Part shown: positions 52,323 through 61,624 of the stretch, one piece after another | Layout: the number at the start of each line of letters is the position of its first letter | Position numbering within the stretch: the stretch's first letter is position 1 | Assembly: GCA_947495295.1 (NCBI GenBank) | Contig: CANLYJ010000001.1 | Span: 124,001 to 188,000 of the forward strand | Direction: 5' to 3' | DNA: 64,000 nt | Source of the DNA: an uncultured Paracoccaceae bacterium | GTDB lineage: Bacteria > Pseudomonadota > Alphaproteobacteria > Rhodobacterales > Rhodobacteraceae | Made by a program: the position numbers and the translations under genes | The notes under the pieces: generated by a model | Seen by the model: only the letters and a program-made list of their open reading frames with translations | Database searches by the model: none | Told to the model about the DNA's origin: nothing

Positions 52323-53555
52323 ATGAAGGTTGGAGATAAACTAAGCGGTATTTCGCGGAGGGATCTGTTCAAACTGGCAGGTCAATACGGGATGAGCTCA
52401 ACACTGATGGCGGCAGGTACGTTTGGGGGCGCGATGAGCCTTGCAAACTTGGCCTCTGCAGCTGAATCAACCTATGAGCGTCGCTTCGCAAAAGAGGCGA
52501 AACACACGCTGAAATTCGGCGCCTCGGGCTTTAACGCGCGCAACCTGCTGATCGAGCGGGCTGGCGCATTGGAATTCGCCCGCGACCTCGAAAGCCGCAC
52601 AGACGGAGAGATTCGGATTGAGTTCATCGGCGACAACCAGATCTGTGGTCAGACCTCATGCGTCGAAAAAACACAGCAGGGTATCGTTGATATCTATGCG
52701 GCCTCTACCCAGAACTCTGCCGGTGGTGCGCCTTATCTGAACGTGTTGGATTACGCCTATATGTTCCGCAACCGGGCAGATCAGTATCACTTCCTGTATT
52801 CACCAGCATCGATGGCGTTGCTGCGTGAACCATATGAAAAACGTCACGGCCTGAAATTCCTGTTCAGCCACGCCGAATTGCGCGGCATCCAGTTGGGCCT
52901 GAACTTCGAAGACAAGCCAACTGTTACCTCGATTGACGAACTGGCCGGTACAAAGAACCGTGTCACAGGCACACAGCTTGGCCGGATCGCAATGGAAGCA
53001 CTGAACCTGAACCCGGTTCCGGTGGCGTGGGAAGAAACACTTGATGGTCTCAAGCAGGGTCTGATCGACGGTGCAGAAACATGGGCGTCTGCTGTTGCTT
53101 ACGCAAACATGGCACCGGTTGTGTCCCAGTCGGTTCACCTGAATTTCTTCTGCGGTACAGAGCATACAGCGATGTCCGCATCTGTGTTCGACGGGCTTGA
53201 TGGGTATTTGCAGGATGCCGTGATGGAATCGTCCTACTGGGCGCAGACCCATGTTCAGGCCGCGAACGAAGTGGCGCTGATCAACACGGTTGGTCAGTCT
53301 GATCCGCAACTGCCCGGCACGATCTTTGCGCAGAACAACGTGCGCAACGCGTTCCTGTCTGCCGAGGAAATCCGCAAGGCCGAGGAAATGTGCTCGCCCG
53401 AGTTCCAGCCGCAACTGTGGGAGCAGTGGCGCGAGCGTCTGAACGGCTGGTCCGGCGGTCTGGACACCTATCAGGAGATCTATGACGAGGTCCGCACAAT
53501 TGATGCGAACACGCTTCCTGAGAACGTGGAACCGCGCCGTTGGTGGAAAGGCTGA
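52323..53555 (+). CDS. dctP: TRAP transporter solute-binding protein (DctP family), Tat-exported
   Basis: A 410-residue extracytoplasmic receptor. The N-terminus has a twin-arginine signal (ISRRDLFKLAGQYG) and a cleavage site near SAAEST, so it is probably exported folded by Tat. Mature part: KHTLKFGASGFNARN, IEFIGDNQICGQTSCVEKTQQGIVDIY, RGIQLGLNFEDKP, VPVAWEETLDGLKQGLIDGAE, all of the DctP type. The ligand is unknown; the neighbouring sugar and alcohol enzymes suggest an organic acid or polyol derivative. GGAGG lies just upstream of the ATG. Confidence 0.9.
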   Translation: MKVGDKLSGISRRDLFKLAGQYGMSSTLMAAGTFGGAMSLANLASAAESTYERRFAKEAKHTLKFGASGFNARNLLIERAGALEFARDLESRTDGEIRIEFIGDNQICGQTSCVEKTQQGIVDIYAASTQNSAGGAPYLNVLDYAYMFRNRADQYHFLYSPASMALLREPYEKRHGLKFLFSHAELRGIQLGLNFEDKPTVTSIDELAGTKNRVTGTQLGRIAMEALNLNPVPVAWEETLDGLKQGLIDGAETWASAVAYANMAPVVSQSVHLNFFCGTEHTAMSASVFDGLDGYLQDAVMESSYWAQTHVQAANEVALINTVGQSDPQLPGTIFAQNNVRNAFLSAEEIRKAEEMCSPEFQPQLWEQWRERLNGWSGGLDTYQEIYDEVRTIDANTLPENVEPRRWWKG

Positions 53556-53583
53556 TACAGCCTTTGCGTTGACCTTGAAATTT

Positions 53584-53618
53584 GGGCCGGCTGAATGAGG
53601 AGTTCGGCCGGCCCTTTT
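53584..53618 (+). terminator. GC-rich hairpin between dctP and dctQ (partial terminator)
   Basis: GGGCCGGC (53584-53591), a 15-base loop, GCCGGCCC (53607-53614), then TTTT. Strong stems here are common after binding-protein genes and allow more dctP than permease transcript. Confidence 0.8.
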
Positions 53619-53677
53619 CAGATCAATACGACCGCTCCATAGTAGCGGCATTATGACACGTTAGGGGGGAGACCTAG

Positions 53678-54346
53678 ATGTCGATTTTATCAGAGGCGGT
53701 GGCGATTATCCCTGCCATTTTTTCAGGCAGCACATGGGACATGAGAAGCGCCTTTGACACAAACGGTATGTGGCTGTTCTGCTTTTTTCTAACGCTTATT
53801 GGCGGCTACCTCGCCCATCTGCTTTACACGCTTCTGCCCTTCGTGGAACGGCATCTGGAACGCACGGTGGCGGTTGTGATGTATCTGATCATTGCAGGCA
53901 TCATCTGCTGGGGCGTGATTGACCGCTTTGTCTTTTCGAACCAATGGTCGGGGTCAACCACGGTGCCGCCATTCCTGTTTATGGTCATGGCATGGTTTGC
54001 CTGTTCCTATAACGTCAAACTGCGCACGCATCTGAGCTTTAGCGAGTTTCGTTCCAAGATGGCGCCGACAGGCCAGATGGCCACATTGACGCTGGATGCG
54101 GCCCTTTGGCTTGGGTTCTGCTGGATCGCGATCACCACTTCGCTACGCTTTACGGTTTTGTCAGCCGACAATTTCCAACTCGTCGACGGTGTCGATGACG
54201 TCATGAAATGGTGGTTCTACATCACCGTTCCCATCGCCTTTACGCTGATGTCAGGGCGCGTCATCGGCAATTGGCTGGAAGACTGGGGCAACTACAAATC
54301 CGGTTCGCCGATCATCAAGCAAGCAGTTATTGGCGGAGACGTATAA
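53678..54346 (+). CDS. dctQ: TRAP transporter small permease (DctQ family)
   Basis: A 222-residue membrane protein with four hydrophobic helices (MWLFCFFLTLIGGYLAHLLY, VVMYLIIAGIICWGVIDRFV, LFMVMAWFACSYNVK-type, ITVPIAFTLMSG), typical of DctQ. It is larger than average, with a well-defined cytosolic loop. Its TAA overlaps the ATG of dctM by one base. GGGGGGAGA lies upstream of the start. Confidence 0.85.
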   Translation: MSILSEAVAIIPAIFSGSTWDMRSAFDTNGMWLFCFFLTLIGGYLAHLLYTLLPFVERHLERTVAVVMYLIIAGIICWGVIDRFVFSNQWSGSTTVPPFLFMVMAWFACSYNVKLRTHLSFSEFRSKMAPTGQMATLTLDAALWLGFCWIAITTSLRFTVLSADNFQLVDGVDDVMKWWFYITVPIAFTLMSGRVIGNWLEDWGNYKSGSPIIKQAVIGGDV

Positions 54347-55704
54347 TGTCAGACGGTACATGGATTACCCTTATTTCACTGGGCGTGACGTTCTTTTTCA
54401 TGCTTGGCACGCCGGTCTTGCTGATCATCTTTTACTGGGTCATCGGCTGTAGCTTTGTCATCGACCTGCCGCTGGCCAATACTGGCAACGAATTGATCAA
54501 CGTGTTCAGCAAAGGTTTTGCCCTATTGGCAATGCCGCTTTTCATCCTGACGGGTGACTTGATCAACCAATCGGGGATCGCCCGGCGATTGTCCGATTTT
54601 GCCTATTCCTGTCTGGGATGGCTGCGCGGCGGTCTTGCAATGGCATCTATCGCTGCTTGTGGCCTGTTTGCCGCGATTTCAGGCTCCAACTCGGCGACCA
54701 CAGCGACCATCGGGTCGATGTTGCATCCCGAAATGGTCAAGGGCAACTACGATGAACGGTTTTCTGCGGCGACCGCAGCGGCGGGTGGTACGGTGGGGAT
54801 CATCATCCCGCCTTCGATCATCTTCATCGTCTACGGCTTCCTGTTGAACCTGCCCATCTCGGACCTGTTTGTGGCCGGGATCATCCCCGGATCACTGATG
54901 GTGCTGGGGATGATGACCGCGGCCTTTATCGTCTGCACGATCAATGGCTGGGGCATTCTGATCGGCCTGTCGATCTCGCGGATGATCAAAACCGCCATCG
55001 GGGCCTGGCTGGGGTTCTTTGCCATCGGACTGGTACTTTGGGGTATCTATACGGGCCGTTTCTCACCCACCGAGGCTGCGGGTGTGACCGTTGGGTTCTG
55101 TGTGTTCATCGGCTTGGTGTCCTATCCATTGAACCGGATCATGGGCAGCGATGCTGATATTCCTGTGGAGAAGAAAAATGTTGCATCAATGTTTGTCGTC
55201 GAAGGCTTCACGGTTCCACAAATTCCCGCGATTGTGTCGCGGTCTGCACAGATCTCGGGCATCCTTGTGCCTTTGATTGCCGTATCTGTTGCCATGCAAC
55301 AGGTGATGTCATCACTTGGGGCGAAGGACTTTATCGGTGACTTTGTGACTGGTATGGGCGGCTATTACGCGGTGTTGTTCACGGCGATGGCGATTGTATT
55401 CGTGACGGGCATGATTCTTGAATCACTGCCCGTGACGATCATTCTGGCACCGATCCTTGCGCCCATTGCGGCATCGGTGGGCATTGATCCGATCCACTTT
55501 GCGGTTGTGTTCCTTGTGGGCGCGTCCATCGGGTTTATCACCCCGCCTTATGGTCTGAACCTTTATGTGGCATCGGGTGTGACAGGCGTTCCCTATTTCC
55601 GCCTGTTGCGTTACATCCTGCCCTATCTGGCGGCGCTGATCAGTGTCTGGTTCTTTGTGGCGCTGGTGCCGCAAACAGCACTGGCGATCCTGCCTGGCAG
55701 ATAA
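54346..55704 (+). CDS. dctM: TRAP transporter large permease (DctM family)
   Basis: A 452-residue sodium-coupled permease with about 12 helices. Typical segments: LAMPLFILTGDLINQSGIARRLSDF, GLFAAISGSNSATTATIGSM, GGTVGIIIPPSIIFIVYGFL, and near the end LVGASIGFITPPYGLNLYVASG. The true start is ATG 54346, within the dctQ stop; the longer frame upstream is a shadow of dctQ. Together with dctP and dctQ it imports a carboxylate-type or related substrate. An IclR regulator follows after seven bases. Confidence 0.92.
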   Translation: MSDGTWITLISLGVTFFFMLGTPVLLIIFYWVIGCSFVIDLPLANTGNELINVFSKGFALLAMPLFILTGDLINQSGIARRLSDFAYSCLGWLRGGLAMASIAACGLFAAISGSNSATTATIGSMLHPEMVKGNYDERFSAATAAAGGTVGIIIPPSIIFIVYGFLLNLPISDLFVAGIIPGSLMVLGMMTAAFIVCTINGWGILIGLSISRMIKTAIGAWLGFFAIGLVLWGIYTGRFSPTEAAGVTVGFCVFIGLVSYPLNRIMGSDADIPVEKKNVASMFVVEGFTVPQIPAIVSRSAQISGILVPLIAVSVAMQQVMSSLGAKDFIGDFVTGMGGYYAVLFTAMAIVFVTGMILESLPVTIILAPILAPIAASVGIDPIHFAVVFLVGASIGFITPPYGLNLYVASGVTGVPYFRLLRYILPYLAALISVWFFVALVPQTALAILPGR

Positions 55705-55711
55705 GGTGACG

Positions 55712-56491
55712 ATGGCAGAAGACGATACAAGCGAAAACGCTGGTCAAATTCCCACCAACCTCCGGCTGCTTATGCTGCTGGAGGCGGTGGCCCAGGCCGG
55801 GGTGCCCGTAACACCGTCAACGGTCAATGACAGGTTGGGCTTGCCCAAGCCAACGATCCACAGGCTTTTCGCCACTGCAGAGGCCGAAGGGTTCCTGCAA
55901 CGCGATATCGACGGACGATCCTACAGTCCGGGACGGCGGATGCGGCAATTGGCGATCAATACATTGTCGTCTGAACGGGTCAGAACGGTGCGCTTGTCAG
56001 TGCTGAATGCGCTGGCCCGCAAAGTCGGCGAAACCTGCAATATCGCGATCCCGGAACGGGACGGGATGTATTATCTGGACCGGGTCGAAACGCAGTGGCC
56101 GCTACGCATTCAGATGCCGATTGGAACCGAAGTCCCGTTTCACTGCACCGCCAGCGGCAAGATGTATCTGTCAACCTTGCGATCCGACCATCTGGACCGG
56201 TTCTTGCGCAACTACGTGCTTGTCAAAAAGACGGAACGCACGATCACAACACCGCAAGATCTGCATGATGAACTGGGGCGATGCCGCAAACAGGGCTACG
56301 CCACCGATGACGAGGAATTCATGTCAGGCATGACAGCCATCGCCGTGCCGATCCTTGATGAACGGGGGCGGCTGATGTCCACCTTGTCGATCCATGCGCC
56401 TTTGCAACGGTTGACGATAACTGATCTTGTTGGGTTTCTGGATGATCTGAAACTGGCAGCGGTCGAATTAGGCGCAATCGTCGGGCGGTAG
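55712..56491 (+). CDS. IclR-family transcriptional regulator
   Basis: A 259-residue regulator. The winged helix-turn-helix covers about residues 10-75 (PVTPSTVNDRLGLPKPTIHRLFATAEAEGFL), and the IclR effector domain follows (GETCNIAIPERDGMYYLDRVE, VPFHCTASGKMYLS, YATDDEEFMSGMTAIAVPILDE). The effector pocket is of the small-organic-acid type. It lies seven bases after dctM, so it is part of the TRAP operon and probably controls it, perhaps through the inverted repeat at 52262-52276. Confidence 0.9.
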   Translation: MAEDDTSENAGQIPTNLRLLMLLEAVAQAGVPVTPSTVNDRLGLPKPTIHRLFATAEAEGFLQRDIDGRSYSPGRRMRQLAINTLSSERVRTVRLSVLNALARKVGETCNIAIPERDGMYYLDRVETQWPLRIQMPIGTEVPFHCTASGKMYLSTLRSDHLDRFLRNYVLVKKTERTITTPQDLHDELGRCRKQGYATDDEEFMSGMTAIAVPILDERGRLMSTLSIHAPLQRLTITDLVGFLDDLKLAAVELGAIVGR

Positions 56492-56573
56492 CAGGCCCGC
56501 GCCGAATACGGCTTGGCATTGCCCCGCAACTTGCGCGATAATGGTGCAAGCCAACATCGCCGGGGACCCACGA

Positions 56574-57293
56574 ATGACGCTTGCCATTCCACGACTCAAA
56601 TCCTGTGAGGATTGCCCGATCCGTTACAACGCTGTGTGTTCCAAATGCGATCGCGATGAATTGGACGAGCTTGAGGCGATCAAGTATTACAGGTCCTTTT
56701 CGGCTGGGCAGACGATCTTTTTCGCGGGCGATCCGCTTGAATTTGTGGGGTCAATCGTGTTCGGGGTGGCCAGCCTGACCCGCACCATGCCCGATGGGCG
56801 GGTGCAGATGGTGGGTTTGCTGTTGCCGTCCGATTTTCTGGGGCGTCCGCATCGCGAAACGATTGAAACCGATGTGGTCGCCGAAACCGACGTGATGCTG
56901 TGCTGCTTTCGGCGCAAACCGTTCGAAGGGATGATTGAACAGACCCCGCATGTCGGTCAGCGCCTGTTGGAAATGACCCTTGATGAACTCGACGCCGCGC
57001 GCGAATGGATGCTGGTGCTGGGGCGTAAAACGGCCCGCGAAAAGATTGCGTCGCTTTTGCACATGATCGCCACGCGGATGGCCGCACTTGAACCCGGCGA
57101 TGGGGTTGGGGCCAACTTCACCCTGCCGATCACCCGCGAAACGATGGCGAATTACCTTGGGCTGACAATTGAAACCGTCAGCCGTCAGATGTCAGCACTG
57201 AAAAAAGAAGGGCTGATCACCTTCGAAGACAGGCGCGACATCACCGTGCCCGACCTTGAGGCGCTGAAAGCCGAGACCGGCGAAGAAGACTAG
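56574..57293 (+). CDS. fnrL: FNR-type oxygen-sensing regulator
   Basis: A 239-residue Crp/Fnr regulator. Cluster cysteines are at residues 11, 14, 22 and 25 (CEDCPIRYNAVCSKC) with a further Cys in VMLCCFRRKPF; this fits a 4Fe-4S FNR sensor. The helix-turn-helix ITRETMANYLGLTIETVSRQ has the E-x-x-S-R recognition set of FNR for TTGAT-N4-ATCAA. FnrL turns on cbb3 oxidase and related genes at low oxygen; an exact FNR box lies in front of ccoN 3.3 kb away. An upstream in-frame ATG at 56541 is possible, but the 56574 start gives the usual FnrL N-terminus. Confidence 0.9.
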   Translation: MTLAIPRLKSCEDCPIRYNAVCSKCDRDELDELEAIKYYRSFSAGQTIFFAGDPLEFVGSIVFGVASLTRTMPDGRVQMVGLLLPSDFLGRPHRETIETDVVAETDVMLCCFRRKPFEGMIEQTPHVGQRLLEMTLDELDAAREWMLVLGRKTAREKIASLLHMIATRMAALEPGDGVGANFTLPITRETMANYLGLTIETVSRQMSALKKEGLITFEDRRDITVPDLEALKAETGEED

Positions 57294-57305
57294 GGTCAGG
57301 ACCCA

Positions 57306-58343
57306 TTAATGCACCTCGCCGTAAATCGGGTGATCATTCTGGATATGACGCGCAATCAGTTTTCGCGCCTGATGTCCCTTGGGTTCCTGCAAGGCCAGTG
57401 GACGGTTCACGAACGGTGCATTGCCAAAAACAGACATGATCTCTGTTGTGGCTGCCGGGCTCAGGGCGCGCATCGTTTCGGTGCCGGTATATAGGGTCTC
57501 CGCATAGGCCCCGTCCGCTTCGACGATTTCGTGGTCGTCGCACATCAGATGAAAATAGCTAACCGTGTCGGCATCCGCGACGATATCGACGCCATCAAGC
57601 TCCAGCAGATGTCTGGCAGGGACAAACACAGCCTCGGCGTCAAACATGCGGATGGCAATTTTGGAACGGACGACAATCCGATGCTGCGGCGAAACTGTCA
57701 GGTCACGGTGAGGTATCCCATCTGCCAATGCAGCGGCCGCAATACGAATTGGCTTCAGCTTCGGGTTTTCTGCCAATTCGGATTGCGTCAACTCGCGGTG
57801 TCCGATCCATCGCAGGGTCTGTAAACCATTGTCCCGGGTGACCACCTTGTCACCAACGCGCAAGGTTTCGATGGCCACCAACCCATGTTCGGCCCTGATC
57901 ATTGTACCGCGGGTAAAGCAGACGAAATTACCATAGGATTCGGAATTGCCGTTAAAATTCGGCTCACCCGTGTAGACATATGTGGTGTTCGGTTCAAACG
58001 GCACCAAAGAGGCGACAAGGTCGGTTGTGTTCCGCCCGCTATTACTTGCGCCAATCGTGATCGAGATCAGATCGGGATCACTGCCATTGGTCAGCGCATA
58101 GTTCCCAAATATCCGGTCACCGGCATTGTAGGTCACGCCATCAATCGTGATGTCATTGGTCAAAACCTGATTGCTGTCGATTTCGTCAAAAAGCGTATCA
58201 TCATCCGTTACCTCCACCGCAATACGGGTCAGTGTCGGACCGGTTGTGATGGTGAAGGGTGGATTTCCCACCGCACGGGCGCCTGCCTCATTGGGAATCG
58301 GCGTCACAAAATCGGATAAGGCATAGACATAGATGGTCGGCAT
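57306..58343 (-). CDS. Hint-domain protein (Hedgehog/intein type)
   Basis: A 345-residue protein. Residues 1-138 are acidic and rich in beta strands with no match I recognise. A Hint domain begins at about residue 141 with Cys in VCFTRGTMIRAEHGLVAIE, then LRVGDKVVTRDNGLQTLRWIGHREL, RDLTVSPQHRIVVRS (with the conserved His), and YFHLMCDDHEIVEADGAYAETL. This is the Hint_2 form frequent in Rhodobacteraceae. It may cleave at the Cys and release the N-terminal part, though proof is lacking. A TTG at 58358 is also in frame. Role next to fnrL is unknown. Confidence 0.8.
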   Translation of the reverse strand: MPTIYVYALSDFVTPIPNEAGARAVGNPPFTITTGPTLTRIAVEVTDDDTLFDEIDSNQVLTNDITIDGVTYNAGDRIFGNYALTNGSDPDLISITIGASNSGRNTTDLVASLVPFEPNTTYVYTGEPNFNGNSESYGNFVCFTRGTMIRAEHGLVAIETLRVGDKVVTRDNGLQTLRWIGHRELTQSELAENPKLKPIRIAAAALADGIPHRDLTVSPQHRIVVRSKIAIRMFDAEAVFVPARHLLELDGVDIVADADTVSYFHLMCDDHEIVEADGAYAETLYTGTETMRALSPAATTEIMSVFGNAPFVNRPLALQEPKGHQARKLIARHIQNDHPIYGEVH

Positions 58344-58480
58344 GGCTGTATCCACCAAAGGAATAAGGGTGGATCGCAGTTTGGGCGCCTTCAGTTTTCA
58401 ATGCAAGTGAAGTTGCCCCACCGACGCGCTGTCGGCGGGGCAGAGTAGGCAGGCAATTTGTCGCAGGCCAAGGTCCTTAC

Positions 58481-58924
58481 CTAAACCACCGTGAGGCAGG
58501 CACATGTGGCATGATGCTGAATGCGCTGCGATGTGCTGCCCAGAAACAGCCCCGCCACGGAACCAAGCCCGCGCCGCCCCGTGACAATCAGATCGGCACT
58601 GTTGTCTTTGGCAACCTGCAGCACCTGACGCACCGGGTCGCCGATATGCAGATCGGTCTGGACGTCGCATCCGGCCTCTTTGGCAATGGCGGTCGCTTCG
58701 TCAAGGATCTTGGTGCCCGCTTCGGTCAACTCATCATGCGTGGGCGCGGTCAGCACTTCATGGTAGCCCGCGACGGCCCCAACGGCAAAGGCGCTGGTTT
58801 CCGCCTGGGGTGCATGCACAACGATGATCTGCCCCTCGCTTTGTCCTGCCAATTCGCAGGCGGTCGTGACCGCCTTTTTGGCACAATCTGATCCGTCGAC
58901 GGCGACAATAATGGTTTTGAACAT
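58481..58924 (-). CDS. universal stress protein, single-domain
   Basis: A 147-residue UspA-fold protein. It starts MFKTIIVAVDGSDCAKKAV; the ATP-binding signature G-x2-G-x9-G(S/T) is in VTGRRGLGSVAGLFLGSTSQRI (about residues 113-134). It thus probably binds ATP. In this position between fnrL and ccoNOQP, Usp proteins are commonly induced by low oxygen. A second, longer Usp gene lies upstream on the same strand. Confidence 0.92.
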   Translation of the reverse strand: MFKTIIVAVDGSDCAKKAVTTACELAGQSEGQIIVVHAPQAETSAFAVGAVAGYHEVLTAPTHDELTEAGTKILDEATAIAKEAGCDVQTDLHIGDPVRQVLQVAKDNSADLIVTGRRGLGSVAGLFLGSTSQRIQHHATCACLTVV

Positions 58925-58982
58925 TGGTATGTCCTCCTTGAAACGATTAAGGGTTGCGATGGTTCGGTGCGGCGCCGAGGGC

Positions 58983-59816
58983 CTAGCGCGACATCAGGAT
59001 CGGCAGGTCCGCGGTTTCCAGCAGCTTGCGTGTTGCCCCGCCAAAAACGGCCTCGCGCAGGCGGGAATGGCCATAAGCACCACTGACAATCATCTGCGCG
59101 CCGACCTCGCGGGCACGGCGTAGCAGAATTTCACCCACATGCGGTTCGGTTTTGGCCAATACGGCGACCTCTGACTTGGTGCCATGGCGCATCAGGTACT
59201 GGGCCATCGCCCCGCCCGGGTCAGATCGGTCTGCGCCATGGGCCGGGGGATCGATGATGCAGATATCAGCCACCTCTGCCTGTTCCAGCAATGGCAGGGC
59301 AGCGCGGGCAGCGGCCAACGCCTCTGCCCCGTCATTCCAACCCATCAGGACATGCCCGCCAGCATCCGGTGCTTTGCAGCCTTTGGGGATCATCAGAACC
59401 GGGCGTTCGGCACTGAACAGGCAAGCCTCGACCAATGTGGCCGCCTCCGGGTTATCCTGATAGGGGCGCGGCAGAACCACCAGATCGGAAAACCGCAGCT
59501 TGCGCGCCAGAAACCCGGTCAGTTCGGGGCCTTGTACGGTGGCGGCATGCGCGCCCCAGCGCACAAGCTCGCCCTGCATCCGGTCAGTCAGCCAGGCTTC
59601 CAGCTTTTCGCGTTGGGCCATTGCATCGCGGGTCTGTTCGGCGACCAGCATCGCCTCTGTCCCCATGTAGTAATTGTGGTTTTCAGTGTGGCTGATTGTC
59701 ACCACATATACATCCAGATGCGCGCCCATACGGTCAGACAGCGCGATGGCGGCATCCAGCCCCTCGGTCGATTGATCCGTATCGGTCAGGATCGTCGCAA
59801 TAATCTTATAGGCCAT
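58983..59816 (-). CDS. universal stress protein, two-domain
   Basis: A 277-residue protein with two UspA-like halves (about 1-145 and 150-277). The first starts MAYKIIATILTDTDQSTEGL; the second ends with SGAYGHSRLREAVFGGATRKLL, the G-x2-G-x9-G(T) nucleotide motif; the first half has a weaker form. Start 59816 is chosen over a GTG at 59825. It is divergent from ccoN, sharing a region with an exact FNR box, so both are likely FnrL targets. Confidence 0.9.
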   Translation of the reverse strand: MAYKIIATILTDTDQSTEGLDAAIALSDRMGAHLDVYVVTISHTENHNYYMGTEAMLVAEQTRDAMAQREKLEAWLTDRMQGELVRWGAHAATVQGPELTGFLARKLRFSDLVVLPRPYQDNPEAATLVEACLFSAERPVLMIPKGCKAPDAGGHVLMGWNDGAEALAAARAALPLLEQAEVADICIIDPPAHGADRSDPGGAMAQYLMRHGTKSEVAVLAKTEPHVGEILLRRAREVGAQMIVSGAYGHSRLREAVFGGATRKLLETADLPILMSR

Positions 59817-59910
59817 GATCGGCACTCCCCAAGTCGGTCAGTCATGGGGCGATCGTTCGCGCAGAACCGCTCCTTGGTTCCAAGCTTGCGAGATCGACTT
59901 TCGATCTGCC

Positions 59911-59924
59911 TTGATCCACATCAA
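59911..59924. promoter_or_regulatory. FNR box between the Usp gene and ccoN
   Basis: TTGATCCACATCAA fits the consensus TTGAT-N4-ATCAA without mismatch. It is 89 bases upstream of the ccoN start and 95 upstream of the divergent Usp gene. The FnrL gene at 56574 carries the matching recognition helix. Confidence 0.92.
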
Positions 59925-60012
59925 GGAACCCCAATTCGGCAAATCCCATAAGGGCAGCATGAGTTAAGTGTCGGACCCTTGTTTTGGTGCGGCGAAAGAA
60001 GGGGATTCTCTG

Positions 60013-61611
60013 ATGGGGAACTATCTAAAGCTGATTGCGCTGGGGCTGATCACGCTCTTTGCCGCAGTTGCTGCCAATTGGGGGCGTGATCTGGCATATG
60101 TCGTTCACGCCATCATCATTATGCTGGTCAGCGGTTTCATGTTCTTGCGCGTGCTGCGCGCAACGGATGAACCGGTGCAGGCAGTTGCCACTGACGGTTA
60201 TATGGATGGTGTCGTCCGGGCCGGGGTCATTGCAACCGGGTTCTGGGGGGTCGTTGGCTTTCTGGTTGGTGTGGTGATCGCGTTCCAGCTTGCCTTTCCT
60301 CAATTGAATTTCGAGGTTCTCCAGCCCTACGGCAATTTCGGGCGCTTACGGCCACTGCACACATCTGCGGTGATTTTCGCGTTCGGGGGCAACGCCCTGA
60401 TCATGTCGTCCTTCTATATCGTGCAACGGACCTGCGGGGCGCGGCTATGGGGCGGCAATCTGGCGTGGTTCGTGTTCTGGGGATATAACCTGTTCATCGT
60501 GCTGGCCGCGACCGGCTACCTGCTGGGGGCCACCCAGTCCAAAGAATACGCAGAGCCTGAATGGTACGTTGATATCTGGCTGACCATCGTCTGGGTGTCA
60601 TTCCTGCTGGTCTATCTTGGGACAATCTTCAAGCGGACGGAGAAGCACATCTATGTAGCCAACTGGTTCCTGCTGTCGTTCATCATCACCGTGGCGATGC
60701 TGCATCTGGTCAATAACATCTCGATCCCCGTGTCGATCTGGGGCAGCAAATCGGTGCAAATCTTCTCGGGCGTGCAGGATGCAATGACCCAGTGGTGGTA
60801 TGGCCACAACGCGGTTGGGTTCTTCCTGACGGCGGGTTTCCTGGGCATGATGTACTACTTTGTTCCGAAACAGGCCGGACGTCCGGTCTTTAGCTATAAG
60901 CTGTCGATCATCCATTTCTGGGCGCTGATCTTCCTTTATATCTGGGCCGGTCCGCACCACCTGCATTACACAGCGCTGCCTGACTGGGCCTCGACGCTTG
61001 GCATGGTGTTCTCGATCATTCTGTGGATGCCCAGCTGGGGCGGTATGATCAATGGTCTGATGACCCTGCAAGGGGCCTGGGACAAGCTGCGTACCGATCC
61101 GATCATTCGGATGATGGTGATCAGCCTCGCCTTCTACGGCATGTCCACCTTTGAGGGGCCAATGATGTCGATCCGGGCCGTCAACAGCCTGTCGCACTAC
61201 ACAGACTGGACCATCGGGCACGTGCATTCCGGCGCACTTGGCTGGAACGGGATGATCACGTTCTCGGCGCTTTACTTCCTCACACCGAAACTCTGGGGAC
61301 GCGCGCAGATGTATTCGATGTCGGCGATCAACTGGCACTTCTGGTTGGCCACCATCGGCATCATCCTCTACGCGGCATCCATGTGGGTGACCGGCATCAT
61401 GGAAGGCCTGATGTGGCGCGAAGTCGACGCCAACGGGTTCCTGGTGAACAGCTTTGCTGACACCGTGTCCGCCAAGTTCCCGATGTATGTGGTCCGTGGG
61501 CTGGGTGGGGTTTTGTACCTTGCCGGTGCGCTGATCATGGCCTGGAACATGTTCATGACCATCCGGGGCGGCCAAAAGGTTGCCGCACCGGTTGGCGTGC
61601 CTGCAGAATAA
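60013..61611 (+). CDS. ccoN: cbb3-type cytochrome c oxidase subunit I
   Basis: A 532-residue catalytic subunit with about 12-14 membrane helices. Heme and copper ligands lie in [35 protein letters not shown] (His-Tyr region), [15 protein letters not shown] and [16 protein letters not shown]. It reduces oxygen with high affinity and pumps protons. The start is ATG 60013; a longer frame back to 59968 has no ribosome site. An FNR box lies upstream. ccoO follows after 13 bases. Confidence 0.97.
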   Translation: MGNYLKLIALGLITLFAAVAANWGRDLAYVVHAIIIMLVSGFMFLRVLRATDEPVQAVATDGYMDGVVRAGVIATGFWGVVGFLVGVVIAFQLAFPQLNFEVLQPYGNFGRLRPLHTSAVIFAFGGNALIMSSFYIVQRTCGARLWGGNLAWFVFWGYNLFIVLAATGYLLGATQSKEYAEPEWYVDIWLTIVWVSFLLVYLGTIFKRTEKHIYVANWFLLSFIITVAMLHLVNNISIPVSIWGSKSVQIFSGVQDAMTQWWYGHNAVGFFLTAGFLGMMYYFVPKQAGRPVFSYKLSIIHFWALIFLYIWAGPHHLHYTALPDWASTLGMVFSIILWMPSWGGMINGLMTLQGAWDKLRTDPIIRMMVISLAFYGMSTFEGPMMSIRAVNSLSHYTDWTIGHVHSGALGWNGMITFSALYFLTPKLWGRAQMYSMSAINWHFWLATIGIILYAASMWVTGIMEGLMWREVDANGFLVNSFADTVSAKFPMYVVRGLGGVLYLAGALIMAWNMFMTIRGGQKVAAPVGVPAE

Positions 61612-61624
61612 GGAGGGCTGAGAC

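Noticed and set aside
54208..54345. longer N-terminus for the TRAP large permease
   Set aside because: This stretch is the dctQ gene read in another frame; the DctM protein begins with its first membrane helix at 54346.
57288..57310. hairpin TAGGGTC..GACCCATTA at the fnrL stop as a REP copy
   Set aside because: The GGGTC/GACCC core is present, but the CGTAAG foot and the rest of the stem are missing; it is too short to call a REP.
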